From the NCBI GenBank assembly GCA_902793325.1, contig CADBCY010000007.1, positions 1 to 64,000 of the forward strand: DNA of 64,000 nt, in the 5' to 3' direction. Below, in pieces: positions 16,564 through 24,066 of the stretch. Position 1 is the first letter of the stretch. Each line of letters starts with the position of its first letter. A model generated the notes under the pieces. The model was not told the origin of the DNA. It made no database searches and saw nothing but the letters and a program-made list of their open reading frames with translations. A program made the position numbers and the translations under genes. This DNA is from an uncultured Eubacteriales bacterium. Lineage in GTDB: Bacteria; Bacillota; Clostridia; Christensenellales; Aristaeellaceae.

Positions 16564-18873
16564 CTACTTGGGCTCCACGATCCGCAGCGCCATGTCCGCG
16601 CGCAGGGGCGAGAGGGTCCGCCGCGCATCGTCCCACGCGAGGCGCGTGACGGTGTACTCGCCGCGCTCGTAGCCGTAGCCGTCGCCGGCGTCCTCGTACA
16701 GCGCAAACGTCGCGTCCGCGCCGGGATAGACCCGCAGCTCCATGGGGCCGTCCGGCGCCTGGTCGGCGTATTGCAGGCCCTCGACCATGGGGAGTATCGC
16801 GCCTGCGCGCACGAACAGCGGCATGCGGTCGAGCGGCGCGTCCACGCGCACCGCCTGCCCGCCCGCGTAGCGCCTTTCCGTCCAGAAGTCGATCCAGTCG
16901 CAGCCCGCGGGCAGGTAGCAATCCCACGCCTGCGGGCGGTCGAGCGGCTTCCCGCCCGGCGCGTACAGCATCGGCTCGGTGACGGGGCACACCAGCAGCG
17001 ACGGCCCGAACAGGTACTCCGTGCTGCATGCGACGGCCCGGGGATCGTCCGGGAAGTCGAACAGCAGCGGGCGCACCATCAGGCCGTCCTCGCGCCACAC
17101 GCCGCCGGCCAGCGAATAGATGTAGGGCATCAGCCGGTAGCGCAGCCGGATGGCCTTTTCGATGGCGTCGTAGAAGGGCGTGCCCGGCTCGCCGAAGTTC
17201 CAGATCTCCCGCGGCGCGTCGGTGCCGTGGGAGCGGAACATGGGCAAGAAGCCCGCGAATTGCAGCCAGCGGACGTACAGCTCCCGGAAGCCGGGGTCGT
17301 CGATGCCGGCCTCGAAGTCGCCGTTCCAGAACCACTTGGGGGTGGGGTCGTTGTTGCAGTCGCAGCCGCGCGCGCGCCAGTTCTCGCGCACCACGAAGAA
17401 GCCGCCGGCGTCCAGCGTCCACCAGGGATAGCCGCTGGCGGCCATGTTCAGCGCCTCGGCGATCTGCGCCCTCATCACCGGCCAGCGGGCCGAGATGTCC
17501 CCCGACCACAGCACCGCGCCGTAGCGCTGGCTGGAGGCGTAGCCGGAGCGGGTCAGGTTCAGCACGCGGCGCTCCGGGGCGTCTGCGCGCTGGTTTTCAT
17601 AGATGCCGCGCGCGTGGGCCACGGCGTACAGGTTGGCCTTCTCCGGGGGCAGGAAGCGCTTGTGCTCGCCGCCCACCAGCCGGAAGCGCTCCTCCGGGGC
17701 GCGCAGCGTCTCCCCGCCCCAGTCCGGGCCGGAGAAGGGCTCCGAGGAATCGCACCACCAGGCGTCGAAGCCGCCCGCGAACAGCTCCCGCCGGGCCTGC
17801 CGCCAGTACATCGCGCGGGCGTCGGCGTCGAAGGCGTCGTAGGTGCTCAGGTCGTTCAGCAGATGCCCGGCGCGCAGGAATTCCTCATAATCCTCGGTAT
17901 CCTGGTTCATGTTGGGCCAGATGGACACCATGCCGTGCACGTGCATCGCGTGCAGCGCGTCCATGCGCGCGCGAAGGTCGCCGTAGCGGCGCTTGTCCAC
18001 GCGCTTCTCGCCCCAGCGGCCCTCCGCCCAGGTGTGCCAGTCCTGCACCACGCAGTCCAGCGGCACGCCCAGCGCGCGGTAGCGCCGCGCCACGTCCTCG
18101 AGCTCCGCGGCGGTGCGGTAGCGCTCCCTGGACTGCACGTACCCGAACGCCCACTTCGGCGGCAGCGCGGCGCGGCCGGTCAGGCGGCGGAAGGCGGCGA
18201 TGATCGCGTCGAACCCGCCCGCGACGACGTAGTAGTCCAGTTGGTCCACCGTGTCCAGCTCGAGGCAGCTCTCCCCCGCCTCGTCCCGGAACGTCATCAG
18301 GCTGCCGCAATCGACGAACAGCCCGTAGCCCCGATCGGACAGGAAGAAGGGCATCGGGATGCGCATGTTGTGCTGGTACAGGTACTGCGTGTGCCCGCGC
18401 CAGTTCCACACGCCGTCCTCGCCCTGGCCGAGGCCGTAAATGCCCTCGTCCGGCGCGAAGTCGAAGCGGATCGCCGCGCGGTACGCCTGCCGGTCGCGCA
18501 CGGGCTTCAGGTTTTCGATGAAGCTGCGCTCGCCGTCCACAGTCCTGACCCGCCGGATGACCGGCGGCTCGCCCCCGGTGGAATAGCGCACCACGTCCTG
18601 GGGGAGCAGGCTGTGGCCGGCCTCCCGCAGCAGCGCCCGGTCGCCCGCAAACCACGCGATGCGCCCGCTCGCCCGGTCGAAGCGCGCCGTCAGCGTTCCC
18701 GCCCGCAGGCCGTCGGGCAGCGCCTCCGCGTCCTCCGCTGTGTCCGGGAAGGGCGCCACCAGCGCCGAGGGCGGAGCAATTTCAGCCTTCAGCGTGTGGA
18801 CGCAGCGAATGACCCCGGGCATCACGGCCTGGAGGCGCAGCGTCCCCGGATTCAGGTTCAATTCAATGTCCAT
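16564..18873 (-). CDS. Glycoside hydrolase family 31 (alpha-glucosidase/alpha-xylosidase-like)
   Basis: A 769-residue GH31 enzyme. After an N-terminal beta-sandwich (about 1-215), the (beta/alpha)8 barrel carries the predicted nucleophile Asp375 in AWWCDSSEP and the acid/base Asp459 in WSGDISARW. C-terminal beta domains follow. GH31 enzymes release terminal alpha-linked glucose, xylose or galactose. The nucleophile motif (WCDSSEP rather than WxDMNEP) and length fit the xylosidase/mixed branch, but specificity is not certain. There is no signal peptide, so it acts in the cytoplasm on imported oligosaccharides. I chose ATG 18873 because GGGGGAG lies 11 bases upstream; a GTG four codons earlier is too close. 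It follows the amino-acid ABC ATPase by 30 bases, an unusual pairing. Confidence 0.9.
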   Translation of the reverse strand: MDIELNLNPGTLRLQAVMPGVIRCVHTLKAEIAPPSALVAPFPDTAEDAEALPDGLRAGTLTARFDRASGRIAWFAGDRALLREAGHSLLPQDVVRYSTGGEPPVIRRVRTVDGERSFIENLKPVRDRQAYRAAIRFDFAPDEGIYGLGQGEDGVWNWRGHTQYLYQHNMRIPMPFFLSDRGYGLFVDCGSLMTFRDEAGESCLELDTVDQLDYYVVAGGFDAIIAAFRRLTGRAALPPKWAFGYVQSRERYRTAAELEDVARRYRALGVPLDCVVQDWHTWAEGRWGEKRVDKRRYGDLRARMDALHAMHVHGMVSIWPNMNQDTEDYEEFLRAGHLLNDLSTYDAFDADARAMYWRQARRELFAGGFDAWWCDSSEPFSGPDWGGETLRAPEERFRLVGGEHKRFLPPEKANLYAVAHARGIYENQRADAPERRVLNLTRSGYASSQRYGAVLWSGDISARWPVMRAQIAEALNMAASGYPWWTLDAGGFFVVRENWRARGCDCNNDPTPKWFWNGDFEAGIDDPGFRELYVRWLQFAGFLPMFRSHGTDAPREIWNFGEPGTPFYDAIEKAIRLRYRLMPYIYSLAGGVWREDGLMVRPLLFDFPDDPRAVACSTEYLFGPSLLVCPVTEPMLYAPGGKPLDRPQAWDCYLPAGCDWIDFWTERRYAGGQAVRVDAPLDRMPLFVRAGAILPMVEGLQYADQAPDGPMELRVYPGADATFALYEDAGDGYGYERGEYTVTRLAWDDARRTLSPLRADMALRIVEPK

Positions 18874-18903
18874 CACGTTCAACACTCCCCCTCGCGGCGG
18901 CGC

Positions 18904-19647
18904 CTACAGCACCTTGTTCAGGAAGTCCCGCGTCCTGGGATTCTTCGGGCTCAGGAAGATCTCCTCCGGCGTGCCCTCCTCCAGGATCAGCCCGCCGTCC
19001 ATGAAGATGACGCGGTCGCCGACCTCGCGCGCGAAGCCCATCTCATGGGTGACGACCACCATGGTCATGCCCACGTGCGCCAAGTGCTTCATGACCTCCA
19101 GCACCTCGCCCACCATCTCCGGGTCCAGCGCGGAGGTCGGCTCGTCGAACAGCATGATGTCCGGTCGCATGCACAGCGCGCGCGCGATGGCCACGCGCTG
19201 TTTCTGCCCGCCGGAGAGCTGGTGCGGGTAGGCGTCGGCCTTGTCGCTGAGCCCGACGCGGGCCAGCATCTTGAGCGCCTCCTCCCGCGCGGTATCCTTG
19301 TCCTGCTTTTTCAGGTCCACCGGCGCGAGCATCAGGTTGCGCAGCACGTTCATGTTGTTGAACAGGTTGAAGTGCTGGAACACCATGCCCACGCGCTCGC
19401 GGACCTTGTTGATGTCCGTCTTCTTGTCGGTCAGGTCGATGCCGTCAATCGTGATCTCCCCGCCCGAGCTCTCCTCCAGACGGTTCAGGCAGCGCAGCAG
19501 CGTGGACTTGCCGCTGCCGGAGGGGCCGATGATGACCACGACCTCGCCCTCGCGCACGTCCAGGCTGATGTCCTTGAGCACCTCCAGGTGCTTGAAGGAC
19601 TTCTTCAGGTGGCTCACGTGAATGATGCTCCTGGCGTTACGATCCAT
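18904..19647 (-). CDS. Polar amino-acid ABC transporter ATP-binding protein (GlnQ-type)
   Basis: A 247-residue ATPase with Walker [10 protein letters not shown], signature LSGGQKQR, Walker [13 protein letters not shown] and the switch His in VVVTHEMGF. The high similarity pattern to GlnQ/HisP places it with the type-3 amino-acid importers. Its start overlaps the end of the permease gene by 11 bases. Together with the permease and the receptor upstream it forms a complete importer. It could also energise the fused binding-permease protein at 1481-3844, which has no ATPase of its own nearby (inference). Confidence 0.93.
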   Translation of the reverse strand: MDRNARSIIHVSHLKKSFKHLEVLKDISLDVREGEVVVIIGPSGSGKSTLLRCLNRLEESSGGEITIDGIDLTDKKTDINKVRERVGMVFQHFNLFNNMNVLRNLMLAPVDLKKQDKDTAREEALKMLARVGLSDKADAYPHQLSGGQKQRVAIARALCMRPDIMLFDEPTSALDPEMVGEVLEVMKHLAHVGMTMVVVTHEMGFAREVGDRVIFMDGGLILEEGTPEEIFLSPKNPRTRDFLNKVL

Positions 19648-20308
19648 ACTTGAGCCTCCTCTCGAGCACCTTGGCGGCGCGCTGCAAGAGCAGTATCACG
19701 ATCAGGTACATCGCGCCCACAATGGCCCAGGTCTGGAAGGACATGAACGTCGCCGCGACCACGTTCTTGGCGGTGTTGACCAGCTCCGGGAAGCCGATGA
19801 CCGACAGGATCGAGGTGTCCTTCAGCGTGATGATGAACTGGTTGATGATGCTGGGAATCATCGTGCGGATGGCCTGCGGCAGCACCACGCGGTACATCGA
19901 CCGCCAGTAGGGCAGGCCGAGCGAGCGCGCGGCTTCCATCTGGCCCACGTCCACCGACTCGATGCCCGCGCGGATGATCTCGGCCATGTACGCGCCGCAG
20001 TTGAGCGCCAGGCAGATCGAGCCCGCCTGCAGCGCCGTCAGCGTCAGCCCGCCGACGCCCATGATCGTGTTCCACAGGTAGGGCACGCCGAAGAATATGA
20101 AGTAGGCCAGCACGATCATCGGGACGCCGCGAATCAGGTTGACGAACACCGCCGCGAAGGCGCGGCAGGCCCGGCTGCGCAGCACGCTCATGATGCCCAC
20201 GATCATGCCGATGATGCAGGCAAAGAACAGGCCGTACAGCGCCAGCAGCAGCGTCTGCCCCATGGCAGTCGCCAGCAGCCGGCCGTAGGTGGAAATGATT
20301 CTCGTCAA
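19637..20308 (-). CDS. Polar amino-acid ABC transporter permease (HisM/GlnP family)
   Basis: A 223-residue membrane protein with five or so transmembrane segments and the family EAA loop [21 protein letters not shown]. The N-terminal half shows [21 protein letters not shown], typical of HisM/GlnP. It pairs with the ATPase at 18904-19647 (11-base overlap, so coupled translation) and the receptor at 20409-21152, forming a homodimeric channel. The intergenic hairpin at 20365-20387 separates it from the receptor gene. Confidence 0.92.
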   Translation of the reverse strand: MTRIISTYGRLLATAMGQTLLLALYGLFFACIIGMIVGIMSVLRSRACRAFAAVFVNLIRGVPMIVLAYFIFFGVPYLWNTIMGVGGLTLTALQAGSICLALNCGAYMAEIIRAGIESVDVGQMEAARSLGLPYWRSMYRVVLPQAIRTMIPSIINQFIITLKDTSILSVIGFPELVNTAKNVVAATFMSFQTWAIVGAMYLIVILLLQRAAKVLERRLKYGS

Positions 20309-20364
20309 TGCGCAGCGCTCCCTTCGGGCCGGGCGGCGCGCCGCCCGGCGGTTCTCTCAAAACA

Positions 20365-20387
20365 GGGAGGCACAACTTGTGCCTCCC
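20365..20387 (-). terminator. Attenuator hairpin after the amino-acid receptor gene
   Basis: GGGAGGCACAA (20365-20375) pairs perfectly with 20377-20387, and the minus strand continues TGTTTTGAG. A second GC palindrome (CCGGGCGGCGCGCCGCCCGG) lies nearby. This probably causes partial termination so that more receptor than permease/ATPase is made. Confidence 0.6.
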
Positions 20388-20408
20388 CATTCGCTCCTTC
20401 GGCCCGGA

Positions 20409-21152
20409 TTACTCGCCCAGGTACTTGGCAAGGATCTCGTCGTAGACGCCGTTGGCCTTGATGTTGGCCAGGCCCGCGTTGAATTTGTCCACCAGCTCCT
20501 GCTTGTCGGCGGAGAACACCGCGAAGCCGTAGTCCGCGCCCTCGTTGGCGGTGCCGTCCACCAGCTGCAGCGGCACGCCGTTGCTCTTGATGTAATCGGC
20601 CATGATGGGCGTATCGTCGAAGCAGGCCGCGCACTGGCCGCCGATGACCGCCTGGTACACGTCGGGAGAGCTCTCGAAGGTGGTCACGGTGAAGCCGTAC
20701 TGCTCGGACAGGCTGTCGGCGTAATCCTTGCTCATGGTGCCGATCTTCACGGCCACGGACAGGCCCTTCAGGTCCTCAAAGCCGGCGATGCTGCTGCCCT
20801 GCGCCACGGCCATGGACTGGGTGGCGTTGTAGTAGCCGTCGGAGAAGATCCAGCCGGACTCCTTGCGGGCGTCGGTGATGGAAGCGCCGGCGATCATGCC
20901 GTCCTTCTGCCCCGCCTGGCAGGCCGCGATGGAAGCGTCCCAGCCGAGGGGCTCGATGGTGTAGGTGAAGCCCTGATCCTCGGCGATGGCCGCCAGGATC
21001 TCCACGTCGATGCCTACGAGCACGCCGGTGTCGTCGGTATACTCAAAGGGGCGGAAGGCGGTATCGGTGGCGATGGCATAATCCTCGGCCAGCGCGACGC
21101 CGACGCACAGCAGCATAGCGGCCGCCAGCAGAACTGCGATAATCATCTTCAT
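20409..21152 (-). CDS. Polar amino-acid ABC transporter substrate-binding protein
   Basis: A 247-residue type-3 solute-binding protein. It has a signal peptide (MKMIIAVLLAAAMLLCVGVALA, with a cleavage-like ALA-ED) and then the classic ligand lobe starting IATDTAFRPFEYTDDTGVLVGIDVE (cited in part). A Cys at 16 sits within the hydrophobic stretch but is not a clear lipobox. It binds an amino acid outside the membrane and delivers it to the permease. It is the first gene of a long minus-strand run and has a perfect sigma-A promoter at 21205-21233. The divergent gene at 21391 encodes a gamma-glutamyl-type amidohydrolase, hinting that glutamate-related compounds could be the ligand (inference). 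Confidence 0.9.
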   Translation of the reverse strand: MKMIIAVLLAAAMLLCVGVALAEDYAIATDTAFRPFEYTDDTGVLVGIDVEILAAIAEDQGFTYTIEPLGWDASIAACQAGQKDGMIAGASITDARKESGWIFSDGYYNATQSMAVAQGSSIAGFEDLKGLSVAVKIGTMSKDYADSLSEQYGFTVTTFESSPDVYQAVIGGQCAACFDDTPIMADYIKSNGVPLQLVDGTANEGADYGFAVFSADKQELVDKFNAGLANIKANGVYDEILAKYLGE

Positions 21153-21204
21153 GATGTGTGCCTCCTCGACTGTTCGAATTGAAACCAGGTCTGATTTCTA
21201 TTTC

Positions 21205-21233
21205 ATTATAGTAAAGCGAAAACCTGCTGTCAA
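21205..21233 (-). promoter_or_regulatory. Consensus sigma-A promoter of the amino-acid ABC / GH31 / MATE run
   Basis: On the minus strand, TTGACA (21228-21233), a 17-base spacer, then TATAAT (21205-21210). Both hexamers are perfect consensus. Confidence 0.9.
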
Positions 21234-21337
21234 GCTAATATTGCATTAAAATGAATGCATATCCTGCAATTTTCCCGTAAATTTCATCGCTTGACGTAAA
21301 AATTGCATTTTCCTGAAATCTTTCATTCATTCGAGGA

Positions 21338-21367
21338 TTGACATGCCCGCGGCAGGGATGCTATACT
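21338..21367 (+). promoter_or_regulatory. Sigma-A promoter of the class I amidotransferase gene
   Basis: TTGACA (21338-21343), an 18-base spacer, TATACT (21362-21367). Transcription would start near 21374, only about 17 bases before the ATG at 21391. This rules out in-frame ATGs further upstream as starts. Confidence 0.85.
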
Positions 21368-21390
21368 TGCAGGCATCGGAGGTGATGCGC

Positions 21391-22101
21391 ATGCGCGGCA
21401 TAATCGGACTGATCCCACTGGTGGACGACGCGCGGGAGAGCCTGTGGATGCTGCCCGGCTACATGGAGGGAATCTCCGCCGCGGGCGGCCTGCCCGTCAT
21501 GCTGCCGCTGGAGGCGGACGACGACGCCCTCGACCGGCTGTGCGGGCTGTGCGACGGCTTCCTGCTGACGGGCGGCCACGACGTATCGCCGGAGTTCTAC
21601 GGCCAGGAACGCCTGCCCGCCTGCGGCGCGACATCCCCCGCGCGGGACCGCATGGAGGACGGCGTGCTGCGCCGCGCCATGGCGGCGGACAAGCCGGTGC
21701 TGGGCATCTGCCGCGGGCTGCAGTTCATCAACGCCGCCCTCGGGGGCACGCTCTGGCAGGACCTGCCGACCCAGCGACCCACCGACGTCTGCCACCGGCA
21801 GCGACCGCCCTACGACGCCCCCGCGCACGCCGTGGATCTCCTGCCCGACGCGCCGCTGGCCGCGCTGACCGGGGCCGAATCGCTGCAGGTCAACAGCTAT
21901 CACCACCAGGCGGTCCGCGACCTCGCCGCGCCGCTGCGGCCCATGGCCCTGTCCGTCGACGGGCTCGTCGAGGCCGCCTGGCACCCGGGGCAGCGCTTCC
22001 TGTGGGCCGTACAGTGGCACCCGGAGTTCTCCTGGCGGTCCGATCCCGCCGCGCGGGCCATCTTCCGGGCGTTTGTCGACGCCTGCAATGCCCGCCCGTA
22101 G
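21391..22101 (+). CDS. Gamma-glutamyl-gamma-aminobutyrate hydrolase-like class I glutamine amidotransferase
   Basis: A 236-residue protein of the PuuD-type family. The nucleophile elbow GICRGLQ places Cys107; the catalytic dyad partners His210 and Glu212 are in QWHPEF. LLTGGHDVSPEFYGQE is the family's N-terminal hallmark. Such enzymes hydrolyse gamma-glutamyl amides such as gamma-glutamyl-GABA. The start is fixed by the promoter at 21338-21367 and GGAGGTG eight bases upstream. It is transcribed divergently from an amino-acid importer, so it may process the imported compound (inference). A strong terminator follows at 22148-22179. Confidence 0.88.
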   Translation: MRGIIGLIPLVDDARESLWMLPGYMEGISAAGGLPVMLPLEADDDALDRLCGLCDGFLLTGGHDVSPEFYGQERLPACGATSPARDRMEDGVLRRAMAADKPVLGICRGLQFINAALGGTLWQDLPTQRPTDVCHRQRPPYDAPAHAVDLLPDAPLAALTGAESLQVNSYHHQAVRDLAAPLRPMALSVDGLVEAAWHPGQRFLWAVQWHPEFSWRSDPAARAIFRAFVDACNARP

Positions 22102-22147
22102 CCGTCGGCCCACCGCGCCCATCCCCCCTCCATGCGTCCCGGAACAC

Positions 22148-22179
22148 GGCGCAGGGGCGGCAATCGCCGCCCCTGCGCC
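22148..22179. terminator. Bidirectional terminator between amidotransferase and TetR-GNAT genes
   Basis: A perfect 14-base stem GGCGCAGGGGCGGC / GCCGCCCCTGCGCC with an AATC loop, followed on the plus strand by TTTGGTTTGCCTTT. It lies between convergent genes. Confidence 0.75.
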
Positions 22180-22195
22180 TTTGGTTTGCCTTTGG

Positions 22196-23443
22196 TCAGA
22201 AGAGCTGTCCCGGCAGCTTCAGCTTCTCCTTCGGCGGAAACTGCGCGTCGAAGCGCTCGAACGCCTCCGGCTCCCGCTCCGCAACGAAGTAGCCCTCCGG
22301 CGGCGCGTACTCCCCGCGGACGCCGTCCAGGTAGCCAGGGATCAGCTCCCGGCACAGGAAGAACGAGGCGTCCGCGCCCTCCGGCAGGCCGTGATAGCGG
22401 ATGCCGAACGCGCTGGCAAAGCGAAAGCCGCTCTTGCCGTAGAAGTCGATGTTGCCCTCGAAGCACAGCGCGCCGCAGCCGAGCGCCGCGGCCTGCGCCA
22501 GCGAGTAGTCCAGCAGCCGCTTGCCGTAGCCCTGCCGCTTGTACGCCGGCGCAATGCCGATCGGCCCCATGGTCATGATGGGCACCGACCGGCCGTCGTC
22601 GGCCCGGATCTCGGCGCGCATGAACACGTTCTGCCCGATCAGCTCCCCGTCCTTTTCCATCACGAAGTCCAGCTCGGGCACGAAGGCGGGGTCGTTCCGG
22701 AGCCGATGCAGCACGAAGTGCTCGAAGCAGCCCGGGCGGTAGATGTTCCAGAACGATTCGCGGACGAGGTTCTCCACCGCGCGGTGGTCGGCCTCCGTCT
22801 CCCTGCGGATGATGATGTCCTGTCTCTCCATGGGATCAACCTTCTCTCTTTCTTCAGTCAAGTGCAGTCGCGCGCCCTCCAGCGCGTCGTCCAGCGCGGA
22901 GAGCACCGCATCCTTGTCCGCCGCGCCGTCGTAGACGCTGTACAGCAGGAACATCGGCGCGTAGAACGCCAGCGCCTCCCTCTCCGGCTGCGCAAGGCCC
23001 AGGCCGGCGAACAGGTCGGTCATGTAGCCCAGCGGCCCGGCGCAGAGGTACTGCTGGTACAGCCGCCCCATTTCCGCGCTGCGGAACTGCTCGAGGGTCA
23101 GCATCCGGCGGAACTGTGCCGCGAATTCGTCCTGCGTCCAGTAGCGGAACATGCCCCTGGCGAACGCCGCCACGTCGTCGATCGAGGCCGACCGGTACGC
23201 CCTCGCCATGTCCTCCGGCGCGCCCTCCGGCAGGTCGTGCTCCCTCGCCTGCTCGGCGTCGCGCCGCTCCATGCGCGAGAGTATGCTGTCGAAGAGGTCG
23301 CGCTTGCTGCGATAGTGCCTGTACAGCGCGCCCTTCGTGATGCCCAGCGCCCCCGCGATGTCGCTGACCGACACGGCCTCGTAGCCGTTCGCCGCGAACA
23401 GCCGCAGCGCCGTCAGCAGGATCCGCTCCTTCGTATCCGCCAT
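22196..23443 (-). CDS. TetR-family repressor fused in frame to a GNAT acetyltransferase
   Basis: A 415-residue chimera. Residues 1-~200 are a TetR regulator: helix-turn-helix DIAGALGITKGALYRHYRSK at about 28-47, then a helical ligand domain. Residues from Met205 (MERQDIIIRRETEADHRAVE) to 415 are a complete GNAT N-acetyltransferase with the acetyl-CoA loop APAYKRQGYGKRLLDYS. The Met205 codon (22829-22831) has its own ribosome-like AGAAGG eight bases upstream, so a free GNAT may also be made by internal initiation. The promoter carries two perfect palindromes that are probably its own operators (23465-23513), indicating autorepression. The ligand and acetylation target are unknown. Normally these are two separate genes, so the fusion is either recent or functional. 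Confidence 0.88.
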   Translation of the reverse strand: MADTKERILLTALRLFAANGYEAVSVSDIAGALGITKGALYRHYRSKRDLFDSILSRMERRDAEQAREHDLPEGAPEDMARAYRSASIDDVAAFARGMFRYWTQDEFAAQFRRMLTLEQFRSAEMGRLYQQYLCAGPLGYMTDLFAGLGLAQPEREALAFYAPMFLLYSVYDGAADKDAVLSALDDALEGARLHLTEEREKVDPMERQDIIIRRETEADHRAVENLVRESFWNIYRPGCFEHFVLHRLRNDPAFVPELDFVMEKDGELIGQNVFMRAEIRADDGRSVPIMTMGPIGIAPAYKRQGYGKRLLDYSLAQAAALGCGALCFEGNIDFYGKSGFRFASAFGIRYHGLPEGADASFFLCRELIPGYLDGVRGEYAPPEGYFVAEREPEAFERFDAQFPPKEKLKLPGQLF

Positions 23444-23464
23444 GCCCGGTTCTCCTTTGATACA

Positions 23465-23513
23465 GTAAACGATCGTTTACATCCATTATAGTAAACGATC
23501 GTTTACTTGTCAA
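23465..23513 (-). promoter_or_regulatory. Promoter with two identical TetR-type operators
   Basis: On the minus strand, TTGACA (23508-23513) and TATAAT (23485-23490) flank a 17-base spacer. The spacer is almost entirely the palindrome GTAAACGATCGTTTAC (23491-23506). A second identical copy lies at 23465-23480, just after the -10. Binding to either would block RNA polymerase. Together they are the expected autoregulatory site of the fused TetR. Confidence 0.92.
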
Positions 23514-23568
23514 GGGGGATGCGCGGCATTTTTCGCAAAAGTTGGGCTTCGCACACCGCGGCGGGGAA

Positions 23569-23597
23569 TTGAATTGCCGCCGCATTCATGCTATAAT
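23569..23597 (+). promoter_or_regulatory. Sigma-A promoter of the YjbR-like/GH120 pair
   Basis: TTGAAT (23569-23574), a 17-base spacer, TATAAT (23592-23597), 50 bases before the ATG at 23647. It lies about 60 bases from the divergent TetR operators. Confidence 0.75.
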
Positions 23598-23646
23598 ACC
23601 GGTATCGCGCGGGCGCGAAGCTCGACTCCGTCGACGGGAGGCATCC

Positions 23647-24066
23647 ATGGACAGGCAGGCCCTGATACAGCGCATTTTCGACACCCTGAGCGTCGAGCCG
23701 GACTATCCGTGGTTCGACGCGCCCGACGCCGCCGTTTTCCGCCACGCGGAATCGCGGAAGTGGTTCGCGCTGTTGATGCGCGTTTCGCCGCGTTCGCTGC
23801 GCCTGCCCGGCGACGCGCCCGTCGACATCCTCAACGTGAAGTGCGACCCCATACTGGCCGGCTCGCTCCGCCAGCGGCCGGGCTTCCTGCCCGCCTACCA
23901 CATGAACAAGGACCAGTGGATATCGATCGTGCTGGACGCGGTGCCCGAGGACGAGGTCCTGTCCCTGGTCTGCGCCAGCTTCGAACTGACACAGAAGCCG
24001 AAACCCCGCACCCGGCGCGCCGCCCGGAGCCGCGCCTCGACAAATCAGGAGGGAGAATGCCCATGA
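23647..24066 (+). CDS. MmcQ/YjbR family protein
   Basis: A 139-residue protein of the MmcQ/YjbR family, small cytoplasmic proteins with a CyaY-like fold sometimes described as DNA-binding. Evidence: FDTLSVEPDYPWFDAPDAAVF, then RKWFALLMRV, DILNVKCDP, and the characteristic PAYHMNKDQWISIVLD. The ATG at 23647 has GGGAGG upstream. The last ~25 residues are Arg/Lys-rich and atypical. The stop overlaps the ATG of the GH120 gene (ATGA), so the two are co-translated, an unusual partner for a xylosidase. Molecular function is not established. Confidence 0.82.
   Translation: MDRQALIQRIFDTLSVEPDYPWFDAPDAAVFRHAESRKWFALLMRVSPRSLRLPGDAPVDILNVKCDPILAGSLRQRPGFLPAYHMNKDQWISIVLDAVPEDEVLSLVCASFELTQKPKPRTRRAARSRASTNQEGECP

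Noticed and set aside
16771..19653. A 960-codon plus-strand frame opposite GH31 and the amino-acid ATPase
   Set aside because: Shadow of GH31 and GlnQ-type genes with clear catalytic motifs on the other strand.
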